64,000 nt of DNA from Bowmanella yangjiangensis. Its GTDB lineage: Bacteria > Pseudomonadota > Gammaproteobacteria > Enterobacterales > Alteromonadaceae. Positions 16,863-25,719 of this stretch are shown in pieces. Within the stretch, counting starts at the first letter, position 1. Each line of letters begins with the position of its first letter. The notes under the pieces are model-generated. The model made no database searches and was not told the DNA's origin. It was given only the letters and a program-made list of their open reading frames with translations. Made by a program: the position numbers and the translations under genes. The stretch covers positions 186,001-250,000 of the forward strand of contig NZ_JAFKCS010000004.1 in assembly GCF_017255015.1 (NCBI RefSeq). The letters are read 5' to 3'.

Positions 16863-18173
16863 ATGATAAACAAGAGCGAGTTTGCCGCGCGGCGACAGAA
16901 GTTACTGGATAGTCTGGAAAACGACGTGGTCTGTGTGATTCCGGCGGCGCGGGAAGTCACTCGCAGTCGGGATACTGAATTTCCATTTCGCCAGGACAGC
17001 GACTTTCTTTATTTGTGCGGATTCAACGAACCTGACGCCATACTGCTGCTGGAAAAGTACCAGGGCAACAGCTTAGCCTTGTTGTTTTGTCGCGAGCGGG
17101 ATCCTGTTGCCGAGATCTGGCAAGGCCGTCGTCTTGGGCCCGAGCGTGCGGTTGAGGTCCTGGGGGTGGATAAGGCTTTTCCTTTAGCCGAGTTTGATCA
17201 AGAGTTGTTCGCCAGGCTGACCGGTAAAACACGTTTAGTCTTCGCCCAGGGCGCAGACAATGCGCTGGATAATCGCTTGTTTGCCGCCCTAGCTGCCCTG
17301 CGCAATACGCCTAAACGCGGCTTTAATGTGCCTAACCTGATGCAGGATATTCGTCCGAACTTACATGCTCTTCGGCATATCAAATCAGAGGCGGAACTGA
17401 GTTTAATGCGCCGCGCTGCAGATATTTCCTGTCAGGCGCATATACGGGCCATGAGGTTTTGTCAGCCCGGCCGCTTTGAATACCAGTTGGAAGCAGAACT
17501 GCACCATGAGTTTGCCATGCAAGGCGCACGATATCCCGCTTATGGCACCATAGTTGGCAGTGGCGCGAATGGCTGTATTTTGCATTACACGGAAAATGCT
17601 GATGAGCTGAAAGTCGGCGACCTGGTGTTGATTGACGCCGGTGCTGAGTTGGACGGCTATGCCGCTGATATAACCCGTACTTTCCCGGTTGATGGGCGGT
17701 TCAATCCTGCACAGGCTCAGCTCTATCAGCTTGTATTGGATGCGCAAATGGCGGCTTTTGAGCATATCCGTCCTGGCGGTACTTTACCGGATGCGATGGA
17801 TGCGGCCGTCAGGGTTTTAACCCAAGGATTGATCCAGCTCGGTATCTTATCCGGCGAACTGGAAGACAATATCAATTCGCAGAGCTACCGCGCTTACTTT
17901 ATGCATGGCATAGGTCACTGGTTGGGACTGGATGTGCATGATGTGGGTGATTACAAGCGCGACGGCGAAAACTTGCCTCTTGAAGTCGGTATGGTATTAA
18001 CCATAGAGCCGGGTTTATATATCAGTGAAGAGGCCGATGTGGACGCCAAGTGGCGCGGCATTGGGATCCGTATTGAAGACAATCTGTTGGTAACAGTTGG
18101 CGGACATGAAAACCTGACCGCCGCCTGTCCCAAGCAGATTGCAGAGATAGAAGCATTAATGGCGAAGCAGTGA
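16863..18173 (+). CDS. pepP: Xaa-Pro aminopeptidase P
   Basis: PepP removes the N-terminal residue from X-Pro peptides with two manganese ions. The 436-residue protein has the N-terminal AMP_N domain (AARREVTRSRDTEFPFRQDS) and the pita-bread M24B domain with all five metal ligands: Asp in LIDAGAEL, Asp in ADITRTFPV, His in HGIGHWLGLDVHD, Glu in TIEPGLYI and Glu in GIRIEDNLLV. It is the second gene of the ygfB operon, and its stop codon overlaps the GTG start of ubiH. Confidence 0.96.
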   Translation: MINKSEFAARRQKLLDSLENDVVCVIPAAREVTRSRDTEFPFRQDSDFLYLCGFNEPDAILLLEKYQGNSLALLFCRERDPVAEIWQGRRLGPERAVEVLGVDKAFPLAEFDQELFARLTGKTRLVFAQGADNALDNRLFAALAALRNTPKRGFNVPNLMQDIRPNLHALRHIKSEAELSLMRRAADISCQAHIRAMRFCQPGRFEYQLEAELHHEFAMQGARYPAYGTIVGSGANGCILHYTENADELKVGDLVLIDAGAELDGYAADITRTFPVDGRFNPAQAQLYQLVLDAQMAAFEHIRPGGTLPDAMDAAVRVLTQGLIQLGILSGELEDNINSQSYRAYFMHGIGHWLGLDVHDVGDYKRDGENLPLEVGMVLTIEPGLYISEEADVDAKWRGIGIRIEDNLLVTVGGHENLTAACPKQIAEIEALMAKQ

Positions 18174-19357
18174 AAGCACAGCGTATCAATCTGGACGTAT
18201 TAATTGTGGGTGGCGGTGTCGTCGGTTGTTTGTTGGCGCGCGCCCTGGCAAATTCCGGGCTGAAACTGGGCATAGTGGAAGCCCGGCCGTATGAAGCTCA
18301 ACAAAACCATCCTGGTTTTGACAGTCGTACGCTGGCACTGGCACGTCATTCCGCCCACTACCTTTGGCAGCTCGGGTTTAAGTCCGCGCTGCAGGCCGCC
18401 AGCACCCCTATTTTGAGTATCAAGATTACCGACAAGGGACATTTGGGTCAGTGTTATCTGGACAGCAAAAGTCAGGGCATTGAAGCCCTGGGCTATGTCA
18501 TTAGTCAGCAGCACCTTGGCAATATGCTGTATTCGCAGCTCGCCACGCAAGCTATGCAATGGTTTTGTCCGGAGCAGGTTGAAGCGGTGCAACAACAAGC
18601 CGACACTGTGCAGGTTTCGCTTACCTCGGGTGAACAACTGACAACCCGATTGTTGGTGGTGGCCGATGGCGGTGACTCCAGCACGGCCAGAATGCTGGGG
18701 GTTAGCAGTGACATCCATGATTATGGTCAAGTGGCATTGGTGGCCAATGTTGAAACCGAGCAGCCCCATCATCAACGTGCTTTTGAACGATTCACCCCAA
18801 ATGGTCCACTGGCCCTATTGCCTATCGACGAACGTCAGGCTGGTTTGGTCTGGAGCCTGGATACGGCGAGTCAGAATGAATTTGGTCAGCTATCGGATAC
18901 TCAGTTTCTGCATCGCCTGCAACAGGCCTTTGGTTACGATTTAGGGCGTTTTACCCGGGTCAGTCAACGAGCTATTTATCCGCTAAGGTTGGTGCGCTCC
19001 GAGCGCGGCATCGCGCATAGAGCTGTGATTCTGGGCAACGCTGCTCATACCTTACACCCCATTGCCGGGCAGGGATTTAACCTCGGGCTTCGAGATGTGC
19101 AGCAGCTGGCGTCGCAGTTAAATAAGCTTAATGGCGCTGACCCTGGTGGTTTCGACCTGCTACAGCGCTATCAACAGCAGCGCCACTGGGATCAACGTAA
19201 AGTGATTGGTTTAACCGATGGACTGGTGCGAATCTTCTCTAATCAGCATGCGCCACTGGTGATGGGACGTAATTTGGGATTGTCGTTTTTACAAGGCTGT
19301 CAGGGGGTTAAGAATCTGCTGGCGTGGCAAGCCATGGGCTATAACGGAGAAAACTGA
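18170..19357 (+). CDS. ubiH: 2-octaprenyl-6-methoxyphenol hydroxylase
   Basis: UbiH is a FAD monooxygenase of aerobic ubiquinone synthesis, hydroxylating C1 of the ring. The 395-residue protein has the N-terminal FAD fold (VLIVGGGVVGCLLARAL), VVADGGDSSTARMLG, and the second FAD motif ILGNAAHTLHPIAGQGFNLG in which GN replaces GD, as is usual for UbiH. The GTG start at 18170 overlaps the pepP stop by 4 bp, and its own stop overlaps the ATG of ubiI, so translation is coupled. Confidence 0.94.
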   Translation: MKAQRINLDVLIVGGGVVGCLLARALANSGLKLGIVEARPYEAQQNHPGFDSRTLALARHSAHYLWQLGFKSALQAASTPILSIKITDKGHLGQCYLDSKSQGIEALGYVISQQHLGNMLYSQLATQAMQWFCPEQVEAVQQQADTVQVSLTSGEQLTTRLLVVADGGDSSTARMLGVSSDIHDYGQVALVANVETEQPHHQRAFERFTPNGPLALLPIDERQAGLVWSLDTASQNEFGQLSDTQFLHRLQQAFGYDLGRFTRVSQRAIYPLRLVRSERGIAHRAVILGNAAHTLHPIAGQGFNLGLRDVQQLASQLNKLNGADPGGFDLLQRYQQQRHWDQRKVIGLTDGLVRIFSNQHAPLVMGRNLGLSFLQGCQGVKNLLAWQAMGYNGEN

Positions 19358-20568
19358 TGCAGCATGTTGATATTGCCATTATCGGCGGCGGGATGGTGGG
19401 GCTGGCCCTGGCCAGCGCCCTGAAGAACAGTAGGTTGTCGGTATTGGTGGTAGACGCACAGTTTCCTCTTAAGCCTTTGACTGAACAGCCTGAACTCAGG
19501 GTGAGTGCCATCAATCAGGCCAGCGAGAACTTGTTGCGCCGCCTGCACGTTTGGCCGGCTATTCAAGCTGCTCGCTTGCAAGCCTATGGTCATATGCACG
19601 TGTGGGAGCAGGATAGTTTTGCTGCGATTGAGTTTGACCATCAGATGCTGCATCAAGGTCATCTCGGGCATATTATCGAGAATCAGGTGGTGGTGAATGC
19701 CTTGTGGGAGTCTTTGCTGGATGCCGATAATGTCCAATTACTGGCGCCAGTATCAGTACAATCCTGGCAACGACAGGATGATGGGGTTGAGTTGCAATTG
19801 GCGGATGGCAACACTTATCGGGTCGGCTTGTTGGTTGGTGCGGACGGTGCCAACTCCAGAATAAGACAGCAAGCCGGGCTGCCTATCAGCTTTGCCGACT
19901 ATCAACATAAAGCCATCGTTGCCACGGTACAGACTGAATTGCCGCACGGCGCTTGTGCCAGACAGATCTTCACAGCGGATGGACCATTAGCGTTTTTACC
20001 CCTGTATGAAGAGAACCTGTGCTCTATTGTCTGGTCAGCAACCACCTGTGAAGCTGACCGATTGATGACTTTGGATGAGCAAGCCTTTTCTCATGCGTTG
20101 ACCAGTGCTTTTGATGCCAGACTCGGGGTATGTCAGGTGCACAGCAAAAGACTGGCGTTCCCTTTAACCATGCGTTATGCCAGACGCTGGCTGGATGAGC
20201 GTTTGGTGCTGGTGGGTGATGCGGCCCATACTATTCATCCATTGGCGGGGCAGGGCGCTAATCTGGGGTTGATGGATGCCGCAGCCTTGGCGGAGCGTTT
20301 ACTAAAGCTTAAATCTGATAATAAAGATATCGGGCTACTGGCTAATCTGCGCCCTTATGAGCGCTGGCGTAAAGCGGAAGCGGTGCGCATGCTTGCGGCG
20401 ATGGGCGGTTTTAAAACCTTGTTCAGCGGTGCTCATCCACTGAAAAAGCTCATGCGTGGGGCTGGCATGTCGGCCATCAATCATTTGCCGTTGCTGAAGC
20501 AACAAGCTATGGCTATGGCTGCTGGTCTGGCAGGCGATACACCGAACCTGGCTAAACCGCTGATTTGA
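19357..20568 (+). CDS. ubiI: Ubiquinone C5-type FAD hydroxylase
   Basis: The 403-residue flavoprotein is a paralogue of the upstream UbiH and matches the UbiI/VisC group, which hydroxylates C5 of the ubiquinone precursor. Motifs are the dinucleotide fold AIIGGGMVGLALASAL, LVGADGANSRIRQQAG and LVGDAAHTIHPLAGQGANLG. It ends the ygfB-pepP-ubiH-ubiI operon and is followed by a terminator at 20596-20624. The specific position of hydroxylation is inferred from gene order, since UbiH, UbiF and UbiI are similar in sequence. Confidence 0.92.
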   Translation: MQHVDIAIIGGGMVGLALASALKNSRLSVLVVDAQFPLKPLTEQPELRVSAINQASENLLRRLHVWPAIQAARLQAYGHMHVWEQDSFAAIEFDHQMLHQGHLGHIIENQVVVNALWESLLDADNVQLLAPVSVQSWQRQDDGVELQLADGNTYRVGLLVGADGANSRIRQQAGLPISFADYQHKAIVATVQTELPHGACARQIFTADGPLAFLPLYEENLCSIVWSATTCEADRLMTLDEQAFSHALTSAFDARLGVCQVHSKRLAFPLTMRYARRWLDERLVLVGDAAHTIHPLAGQGANLGLMDAAALAERLLKLKSDNKDIGLLANLRPYERWRKAEAVRMLAAMGGFKTLFSGAHPLKKLMRGAGMSAINHLPLLKQQAMAMAAGLAGDTPNLAKPLI

Positions 20569-20595
20569 TTGAAATAGGTATTTTTTTAGCTGAAT

Positions 20596-20624
20596 AAAAA
20601 AGGGGGCCTATCTGGCCCCTTTTC
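20596..20624. terminator. Bidirectional terminator between ubiI and deaD
   Basis: AAAAAGGGGGCC and GGCCCCTTTT arms form a hairpin with A and T runs on either side. The convergent ubiI (plus) and helicase (minus) genes both end within about 30 bp of it. Confidence 0.8.
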
Positions 20625-20627
20625 TAT

Positions 20628-22484
20628 TTACTCTTTGTCTGCTCGGTCGCGTCTTGGGCGATCCGAACGAGGTCTGTCACCCCTGGGCTTGTCGCCTCTG
20701 GGTTTGTCGAACTTTGGCTTGTCACGGTTGTCGCGACGTGGTGGCTCATCAGACCATTCACGCAAGTTCATGCGCTGACCGGCAACTCTGGCTTTTTGCA
20801 GGATCTGACGGATCTCAGCCGGCATACCCTGAGGTAAATCCACCGTGCTGTAGTTGTCGTAAATTTCGATAGCGCCGATGTGCTTGCTTTCGATACCGGC
20901 TTCGTTGGCAATGGCGCCAACGATATTGCCTGGTTTAACACCGTGGGCATGGCCGACTTCCAACTTGTAACGCTGCATGCCTTCATCTGGTGTACTGCGG
21001 CGACGAGGGCCACGGTCACCGCGCTCTCCACCTCTATCACCACGTTCGCCACCTCTGTCACCACGACCGCGACCTTCGCCACGCTCACCGCGTTCGCGGA
21101 ATCTTTCACCACGCTCTGGACGGTCACCACGAGGGGCGCGCTCTGACAGATCCGGGCGATCAGTTTCTTTCAGCAGCAAAGGTTCATCGCCTTGTGCGAT
21201 TTTCGCCAGCGCTGCCATCAATACTTCCGGCGTCGCTTCGGTTTCGGCTTGAATGGCTTCAATAATAGGGATCAACGACTCAATGCTGTCATCTTCCATG
21301 GCTTCAACCACGGCTTGCTTGAAGCGCTTCAGACGCTGTTCATTTAGTTCAGAAACAGACGGAATCGGCATGGACTCAATGCGTTGGTTGGTGGCTTTTT
21401 CGATAGCAAACAACAAACGCTTCTCGCGATGCGAGATAAACAGAATAGCGTCACCCTGACGTCCAGCACGACCGGTACGACCGATGCGGTGTACGTAGGA
21501 TTCGGTATCGTACGGAATGTCAAAGTTGATAACATGGCTGACGCGCTCTACGTCCAGACCCCGGGCCACAACATCGGTGGCAATCAGGATATCTATCTTG
21601 CCTTCTTTCAGACGCTCAACTGTGCGCTCACGGGAATTCTGCGGAATATCACCATTTAGCGGTTCCACCGCATAGCCGCGGGCAGCCAGCTTTTCCGCCA
21701 GTTCCAGCGTAGCAGTCTTAGTACGAACGAATATGATAACGCCGTCAAACTCTTCTACTTCCAGAATACGGGTTAGAGCTTCCAGTTTGTGATGGCCTGC
21801 AACCTGACAAAAACGCTGACGAATAGTGCTAGCAGTGCTGACCTTGGAAGCAATCTTTACCAGCTTCGGATTTTTCAGGTAATTGTTGGTAATGTTGCGG
21901 ATACGATCTGGCATTGTCGCTGAAAACAGCGCAGTCTGGCGCTCTTTTGGGGCGTGGCTGAGGATCCATTCCACATCGTCTATAAAGCCCATGCGCAGCA
22001 TTTCATCGGCTTCGTCCAGTACCAGAAATCTTAGCTTGTCCAGTTTCAGCGTGCCACGCTTGATATGGTCGATAACACGACCAGGAGTACCCACCACCAC
22101 TTGCACACCACGCTTAAGAGGGCGGATCTGGTTGTCATAAGACTGACCACCGTAAATCGGAAGTACTTTGATGTCACGATTGAAGCTGGCATAGGTATGG
22201 AAAGCTTCAGCTACCTGAATAGCTAGCTCGCGGGTCGGTGCTAACACCAGCAATTGCGTGGTGGTATCTTCAGGATCCAGTCTGGCCAGCATAGGCAGAG
22301 CGAAAGCCGCCGTTTTACCTGTACCGGTTTGTGCTTGTCCCAGCAGGTCGTGGCCTGCCAACAGCAGGGGAATACTCTCCGCCTGGATAGGGGAAGGCTT
22401 TTCATACCCCACTTTTTCCAGGGCTTGGAGCAAATGCTCTGGCAGGTTAAGGTCTTTGAAGCTGAGGTCTGTGGTGCTGGTCAT
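20628..22484 (-). CDS. deaD: DEAD-box ATP-dependent RNA helicase, DeaD/CsdA type
   Basis: The 618-residue cytoplasmic helicase has the Q motif region (LPEHLLQALEKVGYEKPSPIQ), Walker A AQTGTGKT, the DEAD box in VLDEADEML, SAT, and the motif VI region HRIGRTGRAGR. After the RecA-like domains comes a region rich in RGERGDRGG repeats (about residues 440-490). Then there is a DbpA-type RNA-binding domain (RYKLEVGHAHGVKPGNIVGA) and a second basic tail of RGDKPRGDRPR repeats. This matches DeaD/CsdA, which unwinds structured RNA in ribosome assembly and cold adaptation. The arginine-glycine coding repeats produce long spurious frames on the opposite strand. Confidence 0.94.
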   Translation of the reverse strand: MTSTTDLSFKDLNLPEHLLQALEKVGYEKPSPIQAESIPLLLAGHDLLGQAQTGTGKTAAFALPMLARLDPEDTTTQLLVLAPTRELAIQVAEAFHTYASFNRDIKVLPIYGGQSYDNQIRPLKRGVQVVVGTPGRVIDHIKRGTLKLDKLRFLVLDEADEMLRMGFIDDVEWILSHAPKERQTALFSATMPDRIRNITNNYLKNPKLVKIASKVSTASTIRQRFCQVAGHHKLEALTRILEVEEFDGVIIFVRTKTATLELAEKLAARGYAVEPLNGDIPQNSRERTVERLKEGKIDILIATDVVARGLDVERVSHVINFDIPYDTESYVHRIGRTGRAGRQGDAILFISHREKRLLFAIEKATNQRIESMPIPSVSELNEQRLKRFKQAVVEAMEDDSIESLIPIIEAIQAETEATPEVLMAALAKIAQGDEPLLLKETDRPDLSERAPRGDRPERGERFRERGERGEGRGRGDRGGERGDRGGERGDRGPRRRSTPDEGMQRYKLEVGHAHGVKPGNIVGAIANEAGIESKHIGAIEIYDNYSTVDLPQGMPAEIRQILQKARVAGQRMNLREWSDEPPRRDNRDKPKFDKPRGDKPRGDRPRSDRPRRDRADKE

Positions 22485-22703
22485 CTGGGATCCTGAAAGG
22501 GTGGCAAGGCAATTACAACTGCTTGGGCCGACTGCAAAAGCGCTATTATATTAGATCAGCGCAACTTACACCATGTTGTGGACAAATTTATGCCAATAAT
22601 CCTTCGCAAAAGCACGTCTTGGTCATTGCAATAAAGTCTCAAGCGCAATAGCCTAGGGAGTTAACTAGCTTAGTGACCCCTTTCGCAGATATAAGGATTT
22701 CAA

Positions 22704-25451
22704 GTGCGTAGAACTCTCATTGCTTCCCTGGTGCTCGGTAGCCTGCTGGCCTGTTCTCCAAAAGATTCAGACACTTATCTTTCTGCCGCCAGAGATGCCC
22801 TGGCTAAAGGCGATACACAGGCCGCGGTACTGCAGTTAAAAAATGCCGTGCAGGTTGCGCCACAAAATGCACAAGCGCGTTTTGAATTGGGCAAACTGTA
22901 CTTGGAACAACGTCAGTATCAGGATGCAGAGAAAGAGTTGAACAGGGCTATGGAGTATGGCCATCCAGCGGCAGAGGTCGTGCCACTGCTTTCCCGTTCC
23001 TATCAGAAAACGGGTGCCGACGTAGCACTGAGTAAACTGGCGAATCGCTATGCAGGCTTAAGTGAAGCCGAAGCCGCCGAGGTTGGTTTTTATCGATTGG
23101 AGTCCATGGTTAGGTTAGATCAAAAAGAGAAAGCCAGAAGCTTGATCGAAGAGATTAAAAACTATCAGACCAAGTCACCTTTTAAGTCATTGGCGTTAGT
23201 GTACGACTTCCTCTTGGAAGAAAATATTGAAGCCGCGAGAATCCAGTTGGATGACATTCTCAGTGCCACTCCCGCACAACCAGATGCCTTGAAATTGAAG
23301 GCCCGTCTGCAGTTGCAGAAAGGCGAAATGAGTGAGGCGATTGCTACCTATCAGGCTTATCATGAGGCTAATCCTCAGGACCATGAGATTACTTTTATGT
23401 TGGCGCGTTTACTCACGGATAACGGCCGTGCTAAAGAAGCCGAGCCGTTAGTGGATGCCTTGCTGAAACTGAGTAAAGATAATCCACGTCTTAACCAGCT
23501 CAAGGGGCTTAGCCGAGCCGACGCCGGTGATTTCGAAGGGGCCCTGGCCTATACCGAGAAAGCCCTGTTAAAAGAAACCACAGATCCCGCCATGCGTCTA
23601 ACCGCAGGCTTTGCAGCTTACCAGAGCGGAGATTATGAAGGGGCGCGCACGCATTTGTCCTTGGTGGCAAGCGATCTTCCGCCTAACCATCCTGCTTTGC
23701 GTTTGCTGGCCGCTGCACAATTAAAACTAGGCTTGAATGAGCAGGCAGAGGAAACCCTCAACAAGCTGGAAGGCGCTAATGAAGACGATGCTTCGCTGTT
23801 TTCTGCCGCCGGCTTTGGCCTGTTAAGAGAGGGAAACTTACAGGCAGCTCAGGCCATGATAGAGAAATCAGAGCAGGTTAGTCATTCTGCATTGGATTTA
23901 ACCCGCCTGGGCATACTGCAACTGTCTATGAATGACGTAGATGGCATTTTGAATCTGGAACAAGCACTAGAGCAGGCACCGGATCAGGAAGTCACTCGTA
24001 CCACCTTGGCCACAGCCTATTTGGCAACCAAACAATACGACAAAGCCCTGTCTTTAGCGGCGGATTGGAAGAAGCAAGAACCCGAGTCAGAACAAGGTTA
24101 CCTGCTGGCGGCAACGGCTTATCAGCGCAAGGGTGAAAAAGACAAGGCCATGGCCGAGCTGCAGCAAGCCAAAGCGCTTTCCCCTGATAATCCTAAGGTG
24201 CGCTTGGCGCTGATTGATATTCAACTGGTGGATAAACAATACGAGGAAGGTGGTAAGGAGCTTGCCGCGTTTTTGCAGGACTACCCGGACAATATTGCCG
24301 CCTTGTCACGTTATTTTGACCTGATGCAAGTGCAGCAGCAAGGTGAAAAGGGCCTGGCAAAGATAAAGCAGGCTTTTGACAAGCAACCTCAGAACATGTC
24401 ATTGCGTTTGCTATTAGCCAACGCCTATATGATTTTGGGTCAAAGACAAGACACTATTGCTTTATTGGCAGCGGTGAAGGACGAGGATGATAAGGCTCTG
24501 TCCGGTGCATACTGGGATTTGCTGGGTAAAGCTTACTTGCAAAGTGACAAGGTGGTGGACGCAGAGGCCCATTATGACAGATGGCTGAAAGCACAACCTG
24601 GTAACACGCGCGCTATTCTTGGCAAACTCTTCCTGCTGGATGTACGTAGCAACTTTGATCAAGGATTGACGCTGGCTAAGTCTATGCTGGAGTCATACCC
24701 TGACGATGTACGTTTTTTGCAGATTTATACCCACTTTTTGTTAATGAAAGGCAATTATGCCGAAGGGCGCAAACAGTTTGATACATTGCCCGCGGCGCTT
24801 AAATCCACCCCTACAGGCAAAGGGATGCTGGGCAGACTGCTGGCCGGAGAAGGTGACTGTCAGAATGCCTTGCCAAATATTCTAGAAGCCTATGGATCGA
24901 AACAGAATCAGCGCAACCTGACATTGGCGCTTTTCTGTTATAACCGCTTGGGTCAAAAAGACCAGGCCTATCAGATGCTTAATCAGCATGTTGGGCAAAA
25001 TGACAAAGATTTACCTGCCATCATGTTACTGGCTGAGCAGGAGTTATCGCGAGATAAAGGCAAAGCCATTGAGTTATATAAAAAGTCCTTGGCTTTACAT
25101 GAGGCCAATTATCTGGTGCTAAACAACCTGGCTTATCTGTTGTTCGAACAAAACAAGTTGGATGAAGCTGAGAAGTTTGCCAAGCGCGCAATAGAACTGA
25201 ATCCAACGGAGCCTTCGGTATTGGATACCGCCGCGCAAATCCTGATAGCTAAGAAAGATATGGCGCAGGCTGAGACCTATCTGGAGCAGGCCGTAAACAG
25301 CGAGGCGGTGACAGATGAGGTCTACCTTAACTATGTTGATCTGCTGATTAAAAGGGGTAAGAAGGAACTTGCTAAACGCAGATTAGCCCAGCGCGAATAC
25401 AAGCAAGAAGGGGCTCAGGAACGAGCAGACAAGCTAGCAGGACAGCTATAA
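22704..25451 (+). CDS. prsT: PrsT-like TPR-repeat lipoprotein of the XrtA/PEP-CTERM type
   Basis: The 915-residue protein has a lipoprotein signal (RRTLIASLVLGSLLAC, cysteine near residue 17) followed by TPR motifs over almost its full length, for example DALAKGDTQAAVLQLKNAV and LGKLYLEQRQYQDAEKELN. Length, lipobox and layout fit the PrsT family found in exosortase/PEP-CTERM exopolysaccharide clusters. No exosortase, glycosyltransferase or prsK/prsR gene is in the window, so it is either a stand-alone copy or only a general TPR lipoprotein. The start is a GTG with an AAGGA site. The preceding 219 bp hold its promoter region and that of deaD; no other gene is seen there. Confidence 0.8.
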   Translation: MRRTLIASLVLGSLLACSPKDSDTYLSAARDALAKGDTQAAVLQLKNAVQVAPQNAQARFELGKLYLEQRQYQDAEKELNRAMEYGHPAAEVVPLLSRSYQKTGADVALSKLANRYAGLSEAEAAEVGFYRLESMVRLDQKEKARSLIEEIKNYQTKSPFKSLALVYDFLLEENIEAARIQLDDILSATPAQPDALKLKARLQLQKGEMSEAIATYQAYHEANPQDHEITFMLARLLTDNGRAKEAEPLVDALLKLSKDNPRLNQLKGLSRADAGDFEGALAYTEKALLKETTDPAMRLTAGFAAYQSGDYEGARTHLSLVASDLPPNHPALRLLAAAQLKLGLNEQAEETLNKLEGANEDDASLFSAAGFGLLREGNLQAAQAMIEKSEQVSHSALDLTRLGILQLSMNDVDGILNLEQALEQAPDQEVTRTTLATAYLATKQYDKALSLAADWKKQEPESEQGYLLAATAYQRKGEKDKAMAELQQAKALSPDNPKVRLALIDIQLVDKQYEEGGKELAAFLQDYPDNIAALSRYFDLMQVQQQGEKGLAKIKQAFDKQPQNMSLRLLLANAYMILGQRQDTIALLAAVKDEDDKALSGAYWDLLGKAYLQSDKVVDAEAHYDRWLKAQPGNTRAILGKLFLLDVRSNFDQGLTLAKSMLESYPDDVRFLQIYTHFLLMKGNYAEGRKQFDTLPAALKSTPTGKGMLGRLLAGEGDCQNALPNILEAYGSKQNQRNLTLALFCYNRLGQKDQAYQMLNQHVGQNDKDLPAIMLLAEQELSRDKGKAIELYKKSLALHEANYLVLNNLAYLLFEQNKLDEAEKFAKRAIELNPTEPSVLDTAAQILIAKKDMAQAETYLEQAVNSEAVTDEVYLNYVDLLIKRGKKELAKRRLAQREYKQEGAQERADKLAGQL

Positions 25452-25486
25452 GAAAACTGAGCTGAAAAGTTGCTTTTCAGCTCAGC
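25452..25486 (-). terminator. Long perfect hairpin, probable terminator for the GH13_23 gene
   Basis: A perfect 13-bp stem (CTGAGCTGAAAAG, 25457-25469, with 25473-25485) has a 3-base loop. Read on the minus strand it is followed by TTTTCTT, the terminator orientation for the alpha-glucosidase transcript ending at 25699. It also lies 5 bp beyond the prsT stop codon. Confidence 0.65.
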
Positions 25487-25548
25487 AAAAAATCTGTTAG
25501 GCTTTGTTGCGCAAAAAATAACCTGCTCATAAGCAAGGAATATAAAAA

Positions 25549-25719
25549 ATGGCTGCCACGCCCAAATCCATTGTGCAGTTAAAAGATAAGCTCAGGGAAT
25601 TTAATAATTGTTTGGAGGCTGATCCCTCCTGTGTCGAAGAAATGCGACAACTCAAGCAGGCGTTAGAAAGCCTGCTTGAGGAATTGCACCTTGACTCTCT
25701 ACCCGAGCCTGGCAAATAG
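25549..25719 (+). CDS. Small hypothetical protein, 56 residues
   Basis: An ATG preceded by AAGGAA (25535-25540, spacing 8) opens a 56-codon frame ending in TAG. The product (MAATPKSIVQLKDKLREFN at the start, ending LDSLPEPGK) is highly charged. It has a heptad-like run from about residue 8 to 50, so a helical or coiled-coil protein is likely. It has no recognisable family. Its last 21 bp overlap the 3' end of the GH13_23 gene on the opposite strand, and the rest lies opposite that gene's 3' untranslated region. Confidence 0.5.
   Translation: MAATPKSIVQLKDKLREFNNCLEADPSCVEEMRQLKQALESLLEELHLDSLPEPGK

Noticed and set aside
18200-18775. A 191-codon minus-strand frame inside ubiH
   Set aside because: The ubiH frame on the other strand has clear FAD motifs; this frame has a histidine-rich composition typical of shadows.
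20977-21265. Repetitive plus-strand frames and short DNA repeats that might suggest a repeat array
   Set aside because: They are the opposite strand of the arginine-glycine repeats of the DEAD-box helicase; spacers and repeats of a CRISPR array are absent.
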